DNA of 64,000 bases from Lentzea guizhouensis (GCF_001701025.1 NZ_CP016793.1:2976001-3040000); one strand, 5' to 3'; shown: positions 9,691 through 18,433, numbered from the stretch's first letter. A program made the numbers and translations. Notes: generated by a model from the sequence alone, not told the origin.

Positions 9691-9770
9691 GTGAAAAGGC
9701 CTCCCAGACCGGCGTGCTTCAGCACACGGTTCGGTGGTCGTACTTCGTTCGCAGCAGGCTCACTGGTGGT

Positions 9771-10169
9771 TCACTCCGCCGCAGTCCTCCTGCGTGGCTT
9801 TTCCAGCCCACGCTTCCCCAGGACGTATGACTGCACCAGGTGGTTCCAGCTGCACGTGCGACAGACTTCGACCACGTACACGGTGAACTCGTCGAAGAGT
9901 GTTGCCATCCGGACGAGTTCTTCAGGTGTGCGGGCCGAGCCGGTCGCGTGCTTCAGCTCGTCACCGTAGACCCACGACACGTGGGTGAGTGGTTCCTTGC
10001 GGCACACCGGGCAGGGCACCTCCGTCTGCGTTCCGTGGAACTTCGCAGCTCGGAGCAGGTACGGACTCGCGTCGCAGACCTCCATGGTGCCCGTCCGGCC
10101 GGAGTAGACCTCCGCCAGCAGCGCACGCCGCTGCAGCGAGTAGTCCACGACCTGCCGTTGGGTCAACAC
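9771..10169 (-). CDS. DUF5318 zinc-ribbon-like protein
   Basis: A 132-residue cytosolic protein. Two CxxC pairs (PCPVCRK at about 52-56 and VCRTCSW at about 102-106) suggest one zinc site. Other conserved-looking blocks are VVDYSLQRRALL near the N-terminus and HVSWVYGDELKHA in the middle. It matches the conserved actinobacterial family DUF5318, whose mycobacterial member sits directly upstream of ponA1, as here. The biochemical role is unknown; the context suggests a link to envelope synthesis. It starts with GTG TTG ACC and shares a 165-base divergent promoter region with the PadR gene. Confidence 0.8.
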   Translation of the reverse strand: MLTQRQVVDYSLQRRALLAEVYSGRTGTMEVCDASPYLLRAAKFHGTQTEVPCPVCRKEPLTHVSWVYGDELKHATGSARTPEELVRMATLFDEFTVYVVEVCRTCSWNHLVQSYVLGKRGLEKPRRRTAAE

Positions 10170-10280
10170 GTGACCAGAGTACGTGCCGCCCGCTTTGGCG
10201 ATGATGGGCCGTTCAGGGCAGCACGATCCCAGGCGGTATCACGGTGTGCCACATCCCACAATGAAGAGGGGTCAGCGATG

Positions 10281-10312
10281 TATCGCGCCGATATAATCAC
10301 CTCACCTATCGG
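10281..10312 (+). promoter_or_regulatory. Promoter with overlapping palindromes, likely PadR operator
   Basis: TATCG-CGC-CGATA (10281-10293) is a perfect inverted repeat that overlaps a TATAAT -10 hexamer (10292-10297). A further TATCGG (10307-10312) is complementary to CCGATA (10288-10293), giving three half-sites. Such a site just upstream of a PadR gene is typical of autoregulation. The gap to the GTG at 10335 includes a GAGGAGG ribosome site. Confidence 0.6.
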
Positions 10313-10334
10313 TGCAGGTGCGAGGAGGTGACTC

Positions 10335-10871
10335 GTGTTCGAGTTCGCGCTGCTCGGCCTGCTGCACGAGGCGCCCATGCACGGCTACGAGCTGCGCAAG
10401 CGCTTGCACGACCTGCTCGGAGCGTTTCGAGCGTTCTCGTACGGATCGCTGTACCCAACATTGCGGCGACTCCAGCGTGCGGGCCTGATCGTGGAGGAAG
10501 GGCCGGAGGAGTCGGCTCTTGCTTGGGGACGTCGGGCGCGCAAGGTCTACAAGCTGACGCCGGAGGGCAAGGAGCGGTTCGCCGAACTCCTGGCCAACGC
10601 GGGTCCGCAGACCTGGGACGACGACTCGTTCGGTGTCCACCTCGCGTTCTTCTCGCGAACGCCGGCCGACATCAGGATTCGCATCCTGGAGGGCCGCCGG
10701 CGGTGTGTCGAGGAACGCAGGGAGGGACTCCGCGAGCGGCTCACGCGCACGGGTGAGCAGATCGACCGCTACACCCGTGAGCTGCACAGGCAGGGCCTGG
10801 AGAGCACGGAGCGCGAGGTGCGGTGGCTCAACGAGCTCATCGCGCACGAACAGTCCGAGCAGGACGAGTAG
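10335..10871 (+). CDS. PadR-family transcriptional regulator
   Basis: A 178-residue protein. The N-terminal winged helix (about 1-80) has the family pattern LLGLLHEAPMHGYELRKRL and YGSLYPTLRRLQRAGLI. The C-terminal half is a charged alpha-helical dimerisation region (RRRCVEERREGLRERLTRTGEQ). GAGGAGG precedes the GTG by about 5-6 bases. It is followed after 30 bases by ino1 on the same strand, the pairing also seen in mycobacteria, so it probably controls inositol phosphate synthesis and itself. The palindromes at 10281-10312 are the likely operator. The effector is not apparent. Confidence 0.9.
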   Translation: MFEFALLGLLHEAPMHGYELRKRLHDLLGAFRAFSYGSLYPTLRRLQRAGLIVEEGPEESALAWGRRARKVYKLTPEGKERFAELLANAGPQTWDDDSFGVHLAFFSRTPADIRIRILEGRRRCVEERREGLRERLTRTGEQIDRYTRELHRQGLESTEREVRWLNELIAHEQSEQDE

Positions 10872-10901
10872 TACTCACCGTTGATCAAGGAGGACTGGGC
10901 A

Positions 10902-11984
10902 ATGGGCGGAAACCGCCGCACCGTTCGCGTGGCCATCGTCGGGGTTGGCAACTGCGCGGCGTCGCTGGTGCAGGGCGTCCACTACTACCGGGACGCCGAC
11001 CCGAGCACCCGCGTGCCCGGCCTGATGCACGTGCAGTTCGGCGACTACCACGTGCGCGACGTCGAGTTCGTCGCGGCGTTCGACGTGGACGCGAAGAAGG
11101 TCGGGGTCGACCTGGCCGAGGCGATCGTCGCCAGCCAGAACAACACCATCAAGATCGCGGACGTGCCGCCGCTCGGCGTGGTCGTGCAGCGCGGGCACAC
11201 GTTCGACGGTCTCGGCCGCTTCTACCGCGAGACGATCGAGGAGTCCGACTCCGAGCCGGTCGACGTGGTCGCCGCGCTGCGCGAGGCCGAGGTCGACGTG
11301 CTGGTCTCGTACCTGCCCGTCGGCTCGGAGGAGGCGGACCGCTTCTACGCCCAGTGCGCGATCGACGCGGGTGTGGCGTTCGTCAACGCGCTGCCGGTGT
11401 TCATCGCCTCCGACCCGGAGTGGGCCGAGAAGTTCCGCGCGGCCGGCGTGCCGATCGTGGGCGACGACATCAAGTCGCAGGTCGGCGCGACCATCACGCA
11501 CCGCGTGCTGGCCAAGCTCTTCGAGGACCGCGGCGTCCAGCTCGACCGCACCATGCAGCTGAACGTGGGCGGCAACATGGACTTCCTCAACATGAAGGAG
11601 CTGGAGCGCCTGGAGTCCAAGAAGGTCTCCAAGACCCAGTCCGTCACCTCGCAGCTGTCCCGCGACATCGGCAAGGACAACGTCCACATCGGCCCGTCCG
11701 ACTACGTGGCGTGGCTCGACGACCGCAAGTGGGCCTACGTGCGCCTCGAGGGCCGCGCGTTCGGCGACGTCCCGCTGAACCTGGAGTACAAGCTGGAGGT
11801 CTGGGACTCCCCGAACTCCGCGGGCATCATCATCGACGCCGTGCGCGCCGCGAAGATCGCCCTGGACCGCGGCATCGGCGGCCCGATCCTCTCGGCGTCG
11901 TCGTACTTCATGAAGTCCCCGCCCGAGCAGTACTCGGACTCCGAGGCCCACGCGGCCGTCGAGGCCTTCATCCGCGGCGAGTGA
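10902..11984 (+). CDS. ino1: Inositol-3-phosphate synthase
   Basis: A 360-residue cytosolic NAD-dependent enzyme. It converts glucose 6-phosphate to inositol 3-phosphate, the first step toward mycothiol and phosphatidylinositol lipids. Visible motifs are the Rossmann NAD loop [13 protein letters not shown] at the N-terminus, [40 protein letters not shown] and [10 protein letters not shown], all typical of actinobacterial and archaeal MIPS. The ATG at 10902 is preferred over the in-frame TTG at 10881 because AAGGAGG (10887-10893) is placed 8 bases before it. It is probably cotranscribed with padR, and a perfect hairpin ends the unit. Confidence 0.95.
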   Translation: MGGNRRTVRVAIVGVGNCAASLVQGVHYYRDADPSTRVPGLMHVQFGDYHVRDVEFVAAFDVDAKKVGVDLAEAIVASQNNTIKIADVPPLGVVVQRGHTFDGLGRFYRETIEESDSEPVDVVAALREAEVDVLVSYLPVGSEEADRFYAQCAIDAGVAFVNALPVFIASDPEWAEKFRAAGVPIVGDDIKSQVGATITHRVLAKLFEDRGVQLDRTMQLNVGGNMDFLNMKELERLESKKVSKTQSVTSQLSRDIGKDNVHIGPSDYVAWLDDRKWAYVRLEGRAFGDVPLNLEYKLEVWDSPNSAGIIIDAVRAAKIALDRGIGGPILSASSYFMKSPPEQYSDSEAHAAVEAFIRGE

Positions 11985-11992
11985 CCCCGGTC

Positions 11993-12036
11993 GTCTGCGA
12001 GTACCACCGAGTTCTCCCTCGGTGGTACTCGCAGAC
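11993..12036. terminator. Bidirectional hairpin terminator
   Basis: A perfect 19-bp stem (11993-12011 with 12018-12036) and a 6-base loop lie between the converging ino1 and SDR genes. There is no long T tract on either strand. Confidence 0.75.
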
Positions 12037-12041
12037 GCCAC

Positions 12042-12776
12042 TCAGCGCTTCGAGAGCCGCAGCTTCTGCCAGCTGCCGTCCGCGGTCCACCCACCGTCGA
12101 CGGGCAACGCGACCCCGTTGACGTACCTGGCGTTGTCGCTCACCAGGAACCGCACGGCCTGCGCGATGTCGTCCGGTTTCGCGAACCGGTTCATGGGCAC
12201 GTGGTCCGTGATGTCGTCGTCCACGTAGTACCCGCCGGCCTGCGACTCGACGTCCATCTCCGTCTTGACCCAACCCGGACACACGGCGTTGACCCGAATC
12301 CCACGCCCACCCCACTCGACGGCGAGCGTGCGCGTGAGTCCGATGAGTCCGTGCTTGGTCGTGTTGTAGGCGGCCCGGTCCGCCACCCCCTGCAACCCGG
12401 CAACGCTCGCGATGTTCACCACACTGCCGCTGCGCTGCCCGAGCATCACCTTGCCCAACGCCTGCGTGAGCAGGAAAGGCCCGGTCAGGTTGACCGCCAT
12501 GATCCGCTCCCACTGCTCCAGCGTGGTGTCCTCGAACGGCACGATGCCCGCAATCCCGGCGTTGTTGACCAACACGTCGACCCGCCCGTAGGTGCCGGTG
12601 ACGTGATCGGTGAGGCGCTGGACGTCCTTGGCGTCGGCGACGTTGCCGACAACGCCGCCCTCGCTCTCCTGCAGGTCGAAGCCGACGACGGCGAACCCGT
12701 CCTCGCGCAGCACTTCGGCGATCCGCAGGCCCATGCCCTGCGCGGTGCCGGTCACCACAGCCACTCGTTGCGTCAT
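12042..12776 (-). CDS. SDR-family oxidoreductase
   Basis: A 244-residue classical short-chain dehydrogenase. It shows the cofactor loop TGTAQGMGLRIAE, NNAG (LVNNAGIAG), catalytic Ser in NIASVAG and the YNTTK pair (Tyr-x-x-x-Lys), with NAVCPGWVKTEM downstream. An acidic residue after the second strand (GFDLQE) favours NAD(H). The C-terminal VNGVALPVDGGWTADGSW is typical. ATG at 12776 begins MTQRVAVVTG; a longer in-frame start adds only six residues. The substrate cannot be told. It is transcribed toward ino1 and stops at the shared hairpin. Confidence 0.9.
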   Translation of the reverse strand: MTQRVAVVTGTAQGMGLRIAEVLREDGFAVVGFDLQESEGGVVGNVADAKDVQRLTDHVTGTYGRVDVLVNNAGIAGIVPFEDTTLEQWERIMAVNLTGPFLLTQALGKVMLGQRSGSVVNIASVAGLQGVADRAAYNTTKHGLIGLTRTLAVEWGGRGIRVNAVCPGWVKTEMDVESQAGGYYVDDDITDHVPMNRFAKPDDIAQAVRFLVSDNARYVNGVALPVDGGWTADGSWQKLRLSKR

Positions 12777-12842
12777 GGACGCCACGCTAGGCACAGTGCT
12801 GACGCGAAGGGAGACAGCCGTTCGAGGTTCTGGTGCTCAGCA

Positions 12843-13532
12843 TCAGCCCTGCTGGCAGAGGACGCACGTGTCCCAGGCGAACGTCCCGGACGGTTGGACA
12901 TCGACCCGCCGTCCGATGACCAGGCCGACGACTCGCACAGCGCCGGCGCGTTTGAGAGCGATCGCCGATGACTGCAAGCTCGCGCCGGATGTCCACTGGT
13001 CGTCGACGAGCAACACGCGCTTGCCCTCGACGTCCGAGTGAACTGCGTACTCGTCCGGTCGCGGCAGCCGGGTGTTCCCGCCGGTGGTGCGGAGCGTCTC
13101 GGCGAAGAGGCGCCGAGTGATGTTGAGGCGTCGGCTGAGGATGTCGACCAGCGGGTGGACGGGCCTGCGCTGCCGAGTGCTCGGAACGATCGTCACGACG
13201 TCGAACTCACCCAGACACCGGTGGTGCTTCGCGAGGAAGGTCGCCAGCACGTACGCCAGCTCATCGGTGAACTGCTTGCGCATCTCCGGGCGCTCACCGT
13301 TCTTGTACTTCGCCAGCACGTGGGCCAACTGCCCGCCCTTGCCGGCCATCGAGATGACCACGACGTCGTCGGCCAGCTCCGCTCCGAACTCGCGCCAGTG
13401 GCTGTTGCACTGCGAACAGCGGGTATATCCGTCAGTAGGCCGGAAGCAGGTGGTGCACGTGTTCGGTTCGCGAGCCCGCGGTGCGACGAGGATGTTGAGG
13501 TAGCGGTCGAGGATGCGGCTGAGCGGGCTCAC
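12843..13532 (-). CDS. ComF-like phosphoribosyltransferase
   Basis: A 229-residue protein. An N-terminal zinc-finger-like segment has CTTC and CSQC (about 26-41). The type I phosphoribosyltransferase fold has the PRPP loop RVLLVDDQWTSGAS near residue 172. It ends with CVLCQQG, a further CxxC. This matches the ComF/GntX group. Its GTG starts one base after the dprA stop, so the two are cotranscribed and probably coupled. In competent bacteria ComF and DprA both act in DNA uptake, but no other competence gene is visible here. A stand-alone pair could act on incoming DNA or in nucleotide signalling; this is inference. Confidence 0.8.
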   Translation of the reverse strand: MSPLSRILDRYLNILVAPRAREPNTCTTCFRPTDGYTRCSQCNSHWREFGAELADDVVVISMAGKGGQLAHVLAKYKNGERPEMRKQFTDELAYVLATFLAKHHRCLGEFDVVTIVPSTRQRRPVHPLVDILSRRLNITRRLFAETLRTTGGNTRLPRPDEYAVHSDVEGKRVLLVDDQWTSGASLQSSAIALKRAGAVRVVGLVIGRRVDVQPSGTFAWDTCVLCQQG

Positions 13533-13533
13533 G

Positions 13534-14433
13534 TCAGAGGTCGATCAGGTCCGGAACTCCGGCGCGCAGCTCGTCCAGCACGCGCAGCAGGTGGTCGGGG
13601 CCTTCGAGGACCGTCGTGTTCGGACGCTCCGCCATCTCACGGCCCCACGTCGTGCCGGACACGACCTCGGGCAGCAGGAAGACGTGCCTGCCGTGTTCCA
13701 AGGCGAGCCGGGCCTGGATGCGGGTGCCGCTGTGCTCGCCGGCCTCCACGACGACCGTGGCGACGCTGCAGCCGCTCATGACGGCGTTGCGCATCGGGAA
13801 GTGGTGCTTGGCGGCGCCCGCGTCCGGCCAGAACTGGGACAGCACCGCTCCTGTTCTGGTGATCTCCTCCTGCAGGCCCGCGTTCTCCGCCGGGTAGCAG
13901 TGGCGCAGGCCGGTGCCGATCACGGACACCGTGCGGCCTCCTGCGTCCACGACAGCTCGATGCGCGGCCGTGTCGACGCCCGCCGCCAGGCCGCTGAAGA
14001 CGGTGATGTCGTGCTCGGTCAGAGTCGTCGCGATCTCACGCGCGATGTGAAGACCCCGCGCGCTCGCGTGCCTGCTGCCCACGACCGCGACGCCGACCTG
14101 GTCGGCGGGGTCGAGGAAACCTCTGCACGTCAGGAACGGCGGGCGCTGGTGCACCATCAGCAGTTGGACCGGGTACTGCTCGTCCAGCACGGTGACGAGG
14201 TTGATGCCCTCGTCCGCCCAGGACTCGATCTCCTTCTCGACCAGCTCCAGCCGGCCGGTGAGGTCGGGGGCGACGTGGTCGAGCGCGGGCTGGTCCGGGG
14301 TGAGCAGGAGCTCCAGCACGGACAGGGCGGAGCCGGTGGTTTCCACGGCGTTCGTGACCTCGGCCCAGCCGCGCTCGCTGTCGCGCAGTGCGAGCAGGAG
14401 CGCCGCCTGTTCACGCCGGTCCACCACGGTCAC
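13534..14433 (-). CDS. DprA/Smf-family DNA-processing protein
   Basis: A 299-residue protein. The Rossmann-like DprA core runs from about residue 110: VGSRHASARGLHIAREIA, VFSGLAAGVDTAAHRA, VSVIGTGLRHCYPAEN, LLSQFWPDAG-type, FPMRNAVMSGCSVATVVVEAGEHSG. The N-terminal 100 residues are helical. The usual C-terminal winged helix of long DprA proteins is absent. DprA binds single-stranded DNA and loads RecA. The usual actinobacterial dprA lies in the rnhB/yraN region; this one is instead paired with a ComF-like gene. GTG at 14433 fits the domain length. Confidence 0.85.
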   Translation of the reverse strand: MTVVDRREQAALLLALRDSERGWAEVTNAVETTGSALSVLELLLTPDQPALDHVAPDLTGRLELVEKEIESWADEGINLVTVLDEQYPVQLLMVHQRPPFLTCRGFLDPADQVGVAVVGSRHASARGLHIAREIATTLTEHDITVFSGLAAGVDTAAHRAVVDAGGRTVSVIGTGLRHCYPAENAGLQEEITRTGAVLSQFWPDAGAAKHHFPMRNAVMSGCSVATVVVEAGEHSGTRIQARLALEHGRHVFLLPEVVSGTTWGREMAERPNTTVLEGPDHLLRVLDELRAGVPDLIDL

Positions 14434-14489
14434 ATCCTATCGAACGCAGGTTCGACGTGCTGGGTCGAGTCGCGAGGAAGTGGGCGAGT

Positions 14490-15137
14490 CTAGCTGGGTG
14501 AACCCAGTGCGTCCGGCAGCTCCGCGATCGACGACAGCACCGTCACCTGCTCCAGCACCTCCGCCGCCGGCGGGAAGTGCGGGTTCGGCACCGCCAGCAC
14601 CGTCATGCCCGCCGCCATCGCCGCCTTCAACCCGTTCGTCGAGTCCTCCACGGCACAGCAGGCAGAAGCCGAGACCCCCAGCCGTGACGCCGCCAGCAGG
14701 TACACGTCCGGCGAAGGCTTCCCCGCAGCGCACTCCTCCGACGACACCGCCACCGGCACCGGCAACCCGGTCACATCCAGGAACACCTTGATCAGCACAG
14801 CCGGCGCAGACGACGCGATCGCGACCGGATACCGCGCGGCCACGGCCCGAACAGCCTCAACGGCACCCGGAATCACCGGCAGGTGTGCCGCATAGGCCTT
14901 CTCCATCTCGGCGATCACCCCGGCCGACGCCTCGGCCGCGGACATCTGCACGCCCACCGCCGACACCAGGTACGCACCCCACTCGGGCGTCGACATCCCC
15001 TGCATGTCACGGGTGGCCGTGGCTGTCCACACGCCTCCGTGAGCAGCAGCGAACGCCTGGCGCACCTCGTCCCACACCTGCTCCGAGTCGATCAGCACGC
15101 CGTCGAGGTCGAAGATCACCGCTTCCACGACCAGCAC
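14490..15137 (-). CDS. HAD-superfamily phosphatase (beta-phosphoglucomutase-like)
   Basis: A 215-residue cytosolic HAD hydrolase. Motif I is IFDLDGVLIDSE (nucleophile Asp about 10), motif II is IASSAP, motif III is the Lys in GKPSPDVYL, and motif IV is CCAVEDSTNGLKAA. The helical cap between motifs I and II fits class I cap enzymes such as beta-phosphoglucomutase or sugar phosphatases. Start is GTG at 15137, with another GTG three codons in. The gene stands alone, divergent from the MFS gene; the short region between them carries the inverted repeat at 15161-15190. Confidence 0.85.
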   Translation of the reverse strand: MLVVEAVIFDLDGVLIDSEQVWDEVRQAFAAAHGGVWTATATRDMQGMSTPEWGAYLVSAVGVQMSAAEASAGVIAEMEKAYAAHLPVIPGAVEAVRAVAARYPVAIASSAPAVLIKVFLDVTGLPVPVAVSSEECAAGKPSPDVYLLAASRLGVSASACCAVEDSTNGLKAAMAAGMTVLAVPNPHFPPAAEVLEQVTVLSSIAELPDALGSPS

Positions 15138-15160
15138 CGTACTGTGACGCGCTGTACTTC

Positions 15161-15190
15161 GCTATGCTAAGTAAAATCTGTTAGGGTAGC
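15161..15190 (+). promoter_or_regulatory. Inverted repeat at MFS promoter
   Basis: GCTATGCTAA (15161-15170) and TTAGGGTAGC (15181-15190) form an imperfect inverted repeat (8 of 10 paired). It flanks a TAAAAT hexamer (15172-15177) and ends 3 bases before the GTG at 15194. The TTAGGNTAGC arm resembles half of an iron-regulator (IdeR/DtxR) box, but a MarR- or TetR-type site is equally possible. Confidence 0.5.
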
Positions 15191-15193
15191 TAA

Positions 15194-16360
15194 GTGAATT
15201 TCCAGGCTCAGCCCAAGCAGGTGTGGATCACGGCGTTCGCCGCGGTCATCGCCTTCATGGGGATCGGGCTCGTGGACCCGATCCTGGTGTCCATCGCGGA
15301 AGGTCTGCACGCAACACCCGCGCAGGTCACCCTCCTCTTCTCCTCCTACCTCGGCGTCCAGGTCGTGGCGATGCTCTTCACCGGGGCCGCGACCGCCAGG
15401 TTCGGGGCCAAGCGCACGCTCGTCGGCGGGCTGGCGCTGATCGTGGTCGCGACGCTGGCGTGCTCGGCGGCGGGGAGCATCGGTCAGCTGGTCGGTTTGC
15501 GCGCCGTGTGGGGGCTCGGCAACGCGTTCTTCATCGCCACCGCGCTGAGCGTCATCGTCGGTGCGGCCAGTGGCGGGCAGAAGGGGGCGATCCTGCTCTA
15601 CGAGGCCGCGCTCGGGCTCGGGTTGAGCGTCGGGCCGCTGCTCGGGGCGTTGCTCGGCAGCTTCTCGTGGCGCGGGCCGTTCCTCGGCACGGCGGTTCTG
15701 ATGGCCGTGGCGTTGGTCCTTTGTGCAACGTTCCTGGCCAAGGACTCGCACGAGGAACGCGCGAAGATCAGCCTGCTCGACCCGCTCAAGGCGTTGAAGA
15801 ACCCGGTTCTGCTGCGCACGTCGATCGGTGCCGCGCTCTACACGGCCGCGTTCTTCGCGGTGCTGGCGTGGTCGCCGTTCGTGCTGCGGTGGGGTGCGGT
15901 CGAGATCGGCCTGATCTTCTTCGGCTGGGGCGTGTGCGTCGCGGTCTCCAGCGTCTTCCTCGCGCCGCGGCTCGCGGACCGGATCGGCGAGAAGCGCGCG
16001 GTGATCGGGTCCGTGCTGGCGTTCGCCGTGCTGATGCTGGTGATGGCGGTGCCCAGCAAGCCGGTGCTGGTGGTGGCCGTGATCGTCAGCGGGGTGGTCA
16101 GCGGGCTGTTGAACACGTTGTTCACCGGTGCCGCGATGAGCGTCGGCGATGCTCCGCGGCCGGTGGCGAGTGCCGGGTACAACTTCCTGCGCTGGCTCGG
16201 TGGGGCGGTGGCGGCGACGTTCGTCAGCCACCTCGCGCAGCCGTTCGTCGTGGCGGCCGTGCTCTGCGTCGGGGCCGCGGTGTTGCTGGCCTTCAACCGC
16301 GCGGACACGCGGGAGGTCCCGACGGAAGTCGTGATTGCGGGCGAGCAGCTAGTCGGTTAA
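15194..16360 (+). CDS. MFS transporter (DHA1-type exporter)
   Basis: A 388-residue inner-membrane protein with about 12 hydrophobic segments and the loop 2-3 motif GAATARFGAKRTLVGG (motif A-like). The first helix has GIGLVDPILVSIAEGLHATPAQVTLLFSSYLGVQ, typical of drug-exporting DHA1 members. Substrate unknown. The GTG lies only about 10-15 bases after a possible -10 hexamer, so the transcript would be leaderless or nearly so. Its stop codon overlaps the PHO-box-like repeat of the next gene. Confidence 0.85.
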   Translation: MNFQAQPKQVWITAFAAVIAFMGIGLVDPILVSIAEGLHATPAQVTLLFSSYLGVQVVAMLFTGAATARFGAKRTLVGGLALIVVATLACSAAGSIGQLVGLRAVWGLGNAFFIATALSVIVGAASGGQKGAILLYEAALGLGLSVGPLLGALLGSFSWRGPFLGTAVLMAVALVLCATFLAKDSHEERAKISLLDPLKALKNPVLLRTSIGAALYTAAFFAVLAWSPFVLRWGAVEIGLIFFGWGVCVAVSSVFLAPRLADRIGEKRAVIGSVLAFAVLMLVMAVPSKPVLVVAVIVSGVVSGLLNTLFTGAAMSVGDAPRPVASAGYNFLRWLGGAVAATFVSHLAQPFVVAAVLCVGAAVLLAFNRADTREVPTEVVIAGEQLVG

Positions 16361-16372
16361 CGAAGGGTGAAC
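16351..16372 (-). promoter_or_regulatory. PHO-box-like direct repeat upstream of phoX1
   Basis: On the minus strand two consecutive 11-base units read GTTCACCCTTC and GTTAACCGACT. This matches the PhoP-binding repeat known from Streptomyces (11-base units beginning GTTCACC). It ends 45 bases before the phoX1 ATG. A 9-bp inverted repeat (TACGGTCGG/CCGACCGTA, 16373-16404) lies between it and the ribosome site. Confidence 0.65.
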
Positions 16373-16417
16373 TACGGTCGGCAGCGGTTCCCGCACCGAC
16401 CGTAGGAGGCCACCACC

Positions 16418-18433
16418 ATGATCCCTCTGCCTCTCGTCAACCACCGTGTCGGCAGAGCAGCGGTGACATGCGAGTACCGCTGTGGCGACGCCTGTTTCCA
16501 CGACGTCCCGAACACCTCCGGCAACAGCTACTTCGGCGACCTCGTCAGCCGCCGCACCGCGCTCAAGGTGGGTGCGGTGGTGGCGGCCGCGACCGCCTTA
16601 CCGGTGGGGATGGCCGCCGCCGATCCCGAGTCCGCGGTCCAGGGCCGCCCTCCCAGGGGACTCGACTTCACGCCGGTCGAGGTCAACACCAAGGACGAGG
16701 TCGTCGTCCCGGCCGGCTACCGGCAGGGTGTGGTGATCCGCTGGGGCGACCCGCTGTTCCCCGGTGTGCCGGAGTTCGACTTCGAGGACCAGACCGCGGA
16801 GAAGCAGGCCAAGCAGTTCGGCTTCAACTGCGACTTCGCCGCGATCCTGCCGCTGGACCCGTTGGGGCTCAGCGGGATCATGGTGACGAACCACGAGTAC
16901 ACCAGCGAGTCGTTCATGTTCCGCGGCTACAGCTCAGCGAACCCGACCGAGGAGCAGGTCAGGATCGCCTGGGCCGCGCACGGCCTGTCGGTGTTCATGG
17001 TCAAGCGCTCGATGTTCTCCGGCCACTACCGGCCGCGGTTCAGCCGCTACAACCGCCGCATCACCCTGCACACGCCGTTCGAGGTGCGCGGCCCGGCCGC
17101 CGGCAGCGACCTGCTCAAGACGTCGGTGGACCCCGCGGGCAAGACGGTCCTCGGCACGATCAACAACTGCGCCGGTGGCGTCACGCCGTGGGGCACGATC
17201 CTGTCCGGCGAGGAGAACTTCAACCAGTACTTCGCCAACGCCGCCGGCCGCAACGACCCGAGGCTGACCCGGTACGGCGTCACCGGCACCGCCACCACGC
17301 GCAAGTGGGAACGCTTCGACAAGCGCTGGGACCTCGCGCAGGAACCCAACGAGGTCAACAGGTTCGGCTGGGTCGTCGAGATCGACCCGCACGACCCGGA
17401 CTCCACCCCGGTCAAGCACACCCACCTCGGCCGTTTCAAGCACGAGACGGCGAACGTGCGCATCGCCGACGACGGCCGGGTGGTCGCCTACTCCGGTGAC
17501 GACGAACGGTTCGAGTACATCTACAAGTTCATCTCGAACGGCAAGGTCAAGCGCGGCAACAGCAAGGCGGCCCGGCGCCACAACATGACCCTGCTCGACG
17601 ACGGCACGCTCTACGTCGCCAGGTTCACCGGCGACAGCCCGGCCTCCGAGATCGACGGCACCGGGAAGCTGCCCAGTGACGGGAAGTTCGACGGCTCCGG
17701 CGAGTGGATCCCGTTGGCAGCGGGCAAGAAGTCCTTCGTGCCTGGCATGACCGCGGAGGAGGTGTACGTCTTCACCCGCCTCGCCGCGGACAAGGTCGGC
17801 GCGACCAAGATGGACCGCCCGGAGGACATCGAGACGCACCCGCGCACCGGCACCGTCTACTGCGCGCTCAGCAACAACGTCGAACGCGGCAACGCGGGCA
17901 AGGAAGGCGCCACCGAGCCCAACCCGCGGGTGCAGAACCGGCACGGCCAGGTGCTGGAGCTGGTCGAACGCCGCGGCGACGCGCTCGCGTTGACGTTCGG
18001 CTGGAACCTCTTCCTGGTCTGCGGCGATCCGAAGGACCCGAACACCTACTTCGGCGGCTACGACAAGTCGAAGGTCAGCCCCATCTCCAGTCCCGACAAC
18101 GTGGCGTTCGACCGGCACGGCAACCTGTGGATCTCCACGGACTCCGGCGGCGCCTTGAACGGGCTCAACGACGGCCTCTACGGCGTGCCGCTGGAAGGCC
18201 GCGAACGCGGACACCTGAAGCTGTTCCTCACGGTGCCGCGCGGCGCCGAGACGTGCGGGCCGGTGATCGGCGAGCGGGTGGTCACCGTCTGCGTGCAGCA
18301 CCCCGGCGAGGTCGACGGCGCGAGTGCCGACAACCCGGTCTCGAACTGGCCGGACGGCGGCACCGCGCAACCCCGGCCGTCGGTCGTCGCGGTGTGGCGC
18401 GAAGGCCGTCGTCAGCTGGGTGAAATCGGTTGA
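16418..18433 (+). CDS. phoX: PhoX-family alkaline phosphatase (first copy)
   Basis: A 671-residue DUF839/PhoX protein, a calcium/iron-dependent phosphatase that releases phosphate from organic esters outside the cell. A twin-arginine signal SRRTALKVGAVVAAATALP lies at about residues 43-62 after a conserved leader with CEYRCGDAC. Core motifs include VTNHEYTSESFMF, FEVRGPAAGSDLLKT, NCAGGVTPWGTILSGEENFNQYF and MDRPEDIETHP. Length is normal. GTAGGAGG precedes the ATG. A hairpin ends this unit before the second copy, so the two genes are transcribed separately. Confidence 0.93.
   Translation: MIPLPLVNHRVGRAAVTCEYRCGDACFHDVPNTSGNSYFGDLVSRRTALKVGAVVAAATALPVGMAAADPESAVQGRPPRGLDFTPVEVNTKDEVVVPAGYRQGVVIRWGDPLFPGVPEFDFEDQTAEKQAKQFGFNCDFAAILPLDPLGLSGIMVTNHEYTSESFMFRGYSSANPTEEQVRIAWAAHGLSVFMVKRSMFSGHYRPRFSRYNRRITLHTPFEVRGPAAGSDLLKTSVDPAGKTVLGTINNCAGGVTPWGTILSGEENFNQYFANAAGRNDPRLTRYGVTGTATTRKWERFDKRWDLAQEPNEVNRFGWVVEIDPHDPDSTPVKHTHLGRFKHETANVRIADDGRVVAYSGDDERFEYIYKFISNGKVKRGNSKAARRHNMTLLDDGTLYVARFTGDSPASEIDGTGKLPSDGKFDGSGEWIPLAAGKKSFVPGMTAEEVYVFTRLAADKVGATKMDRPEDIETHPRTGTVYCALSNNVERGNAGKEGATEPNPRVQNRHGQVLELVERRGDALALTFGWNLFLVCGDPKDPNTYFGGYDKSKVSPISSPDNVAFDRHGNLWISTDSGGALNGLNDGLYGVPLEGRERGHLKLFLTVPRGAETCGPVIGERVVTVCVQHPGEVDGASADNPVSNWPDGGTAQPRPSVVAVWREGRRQLGEIG

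Noticed and set aside
6892..9969. A 1025-codon open frame on the plus strand over ponA1
   Set aside because: It is the mirror of a GC-biased gene: rich in Arg, Val, Leu and His with no domain, while the minus strand has full PBP motifs.
12843..14433. A natural competence locus
   Set aside because: Only DprA and a ComF-like protein are present; no ComEA, ComEC or pilus genes are in the window.
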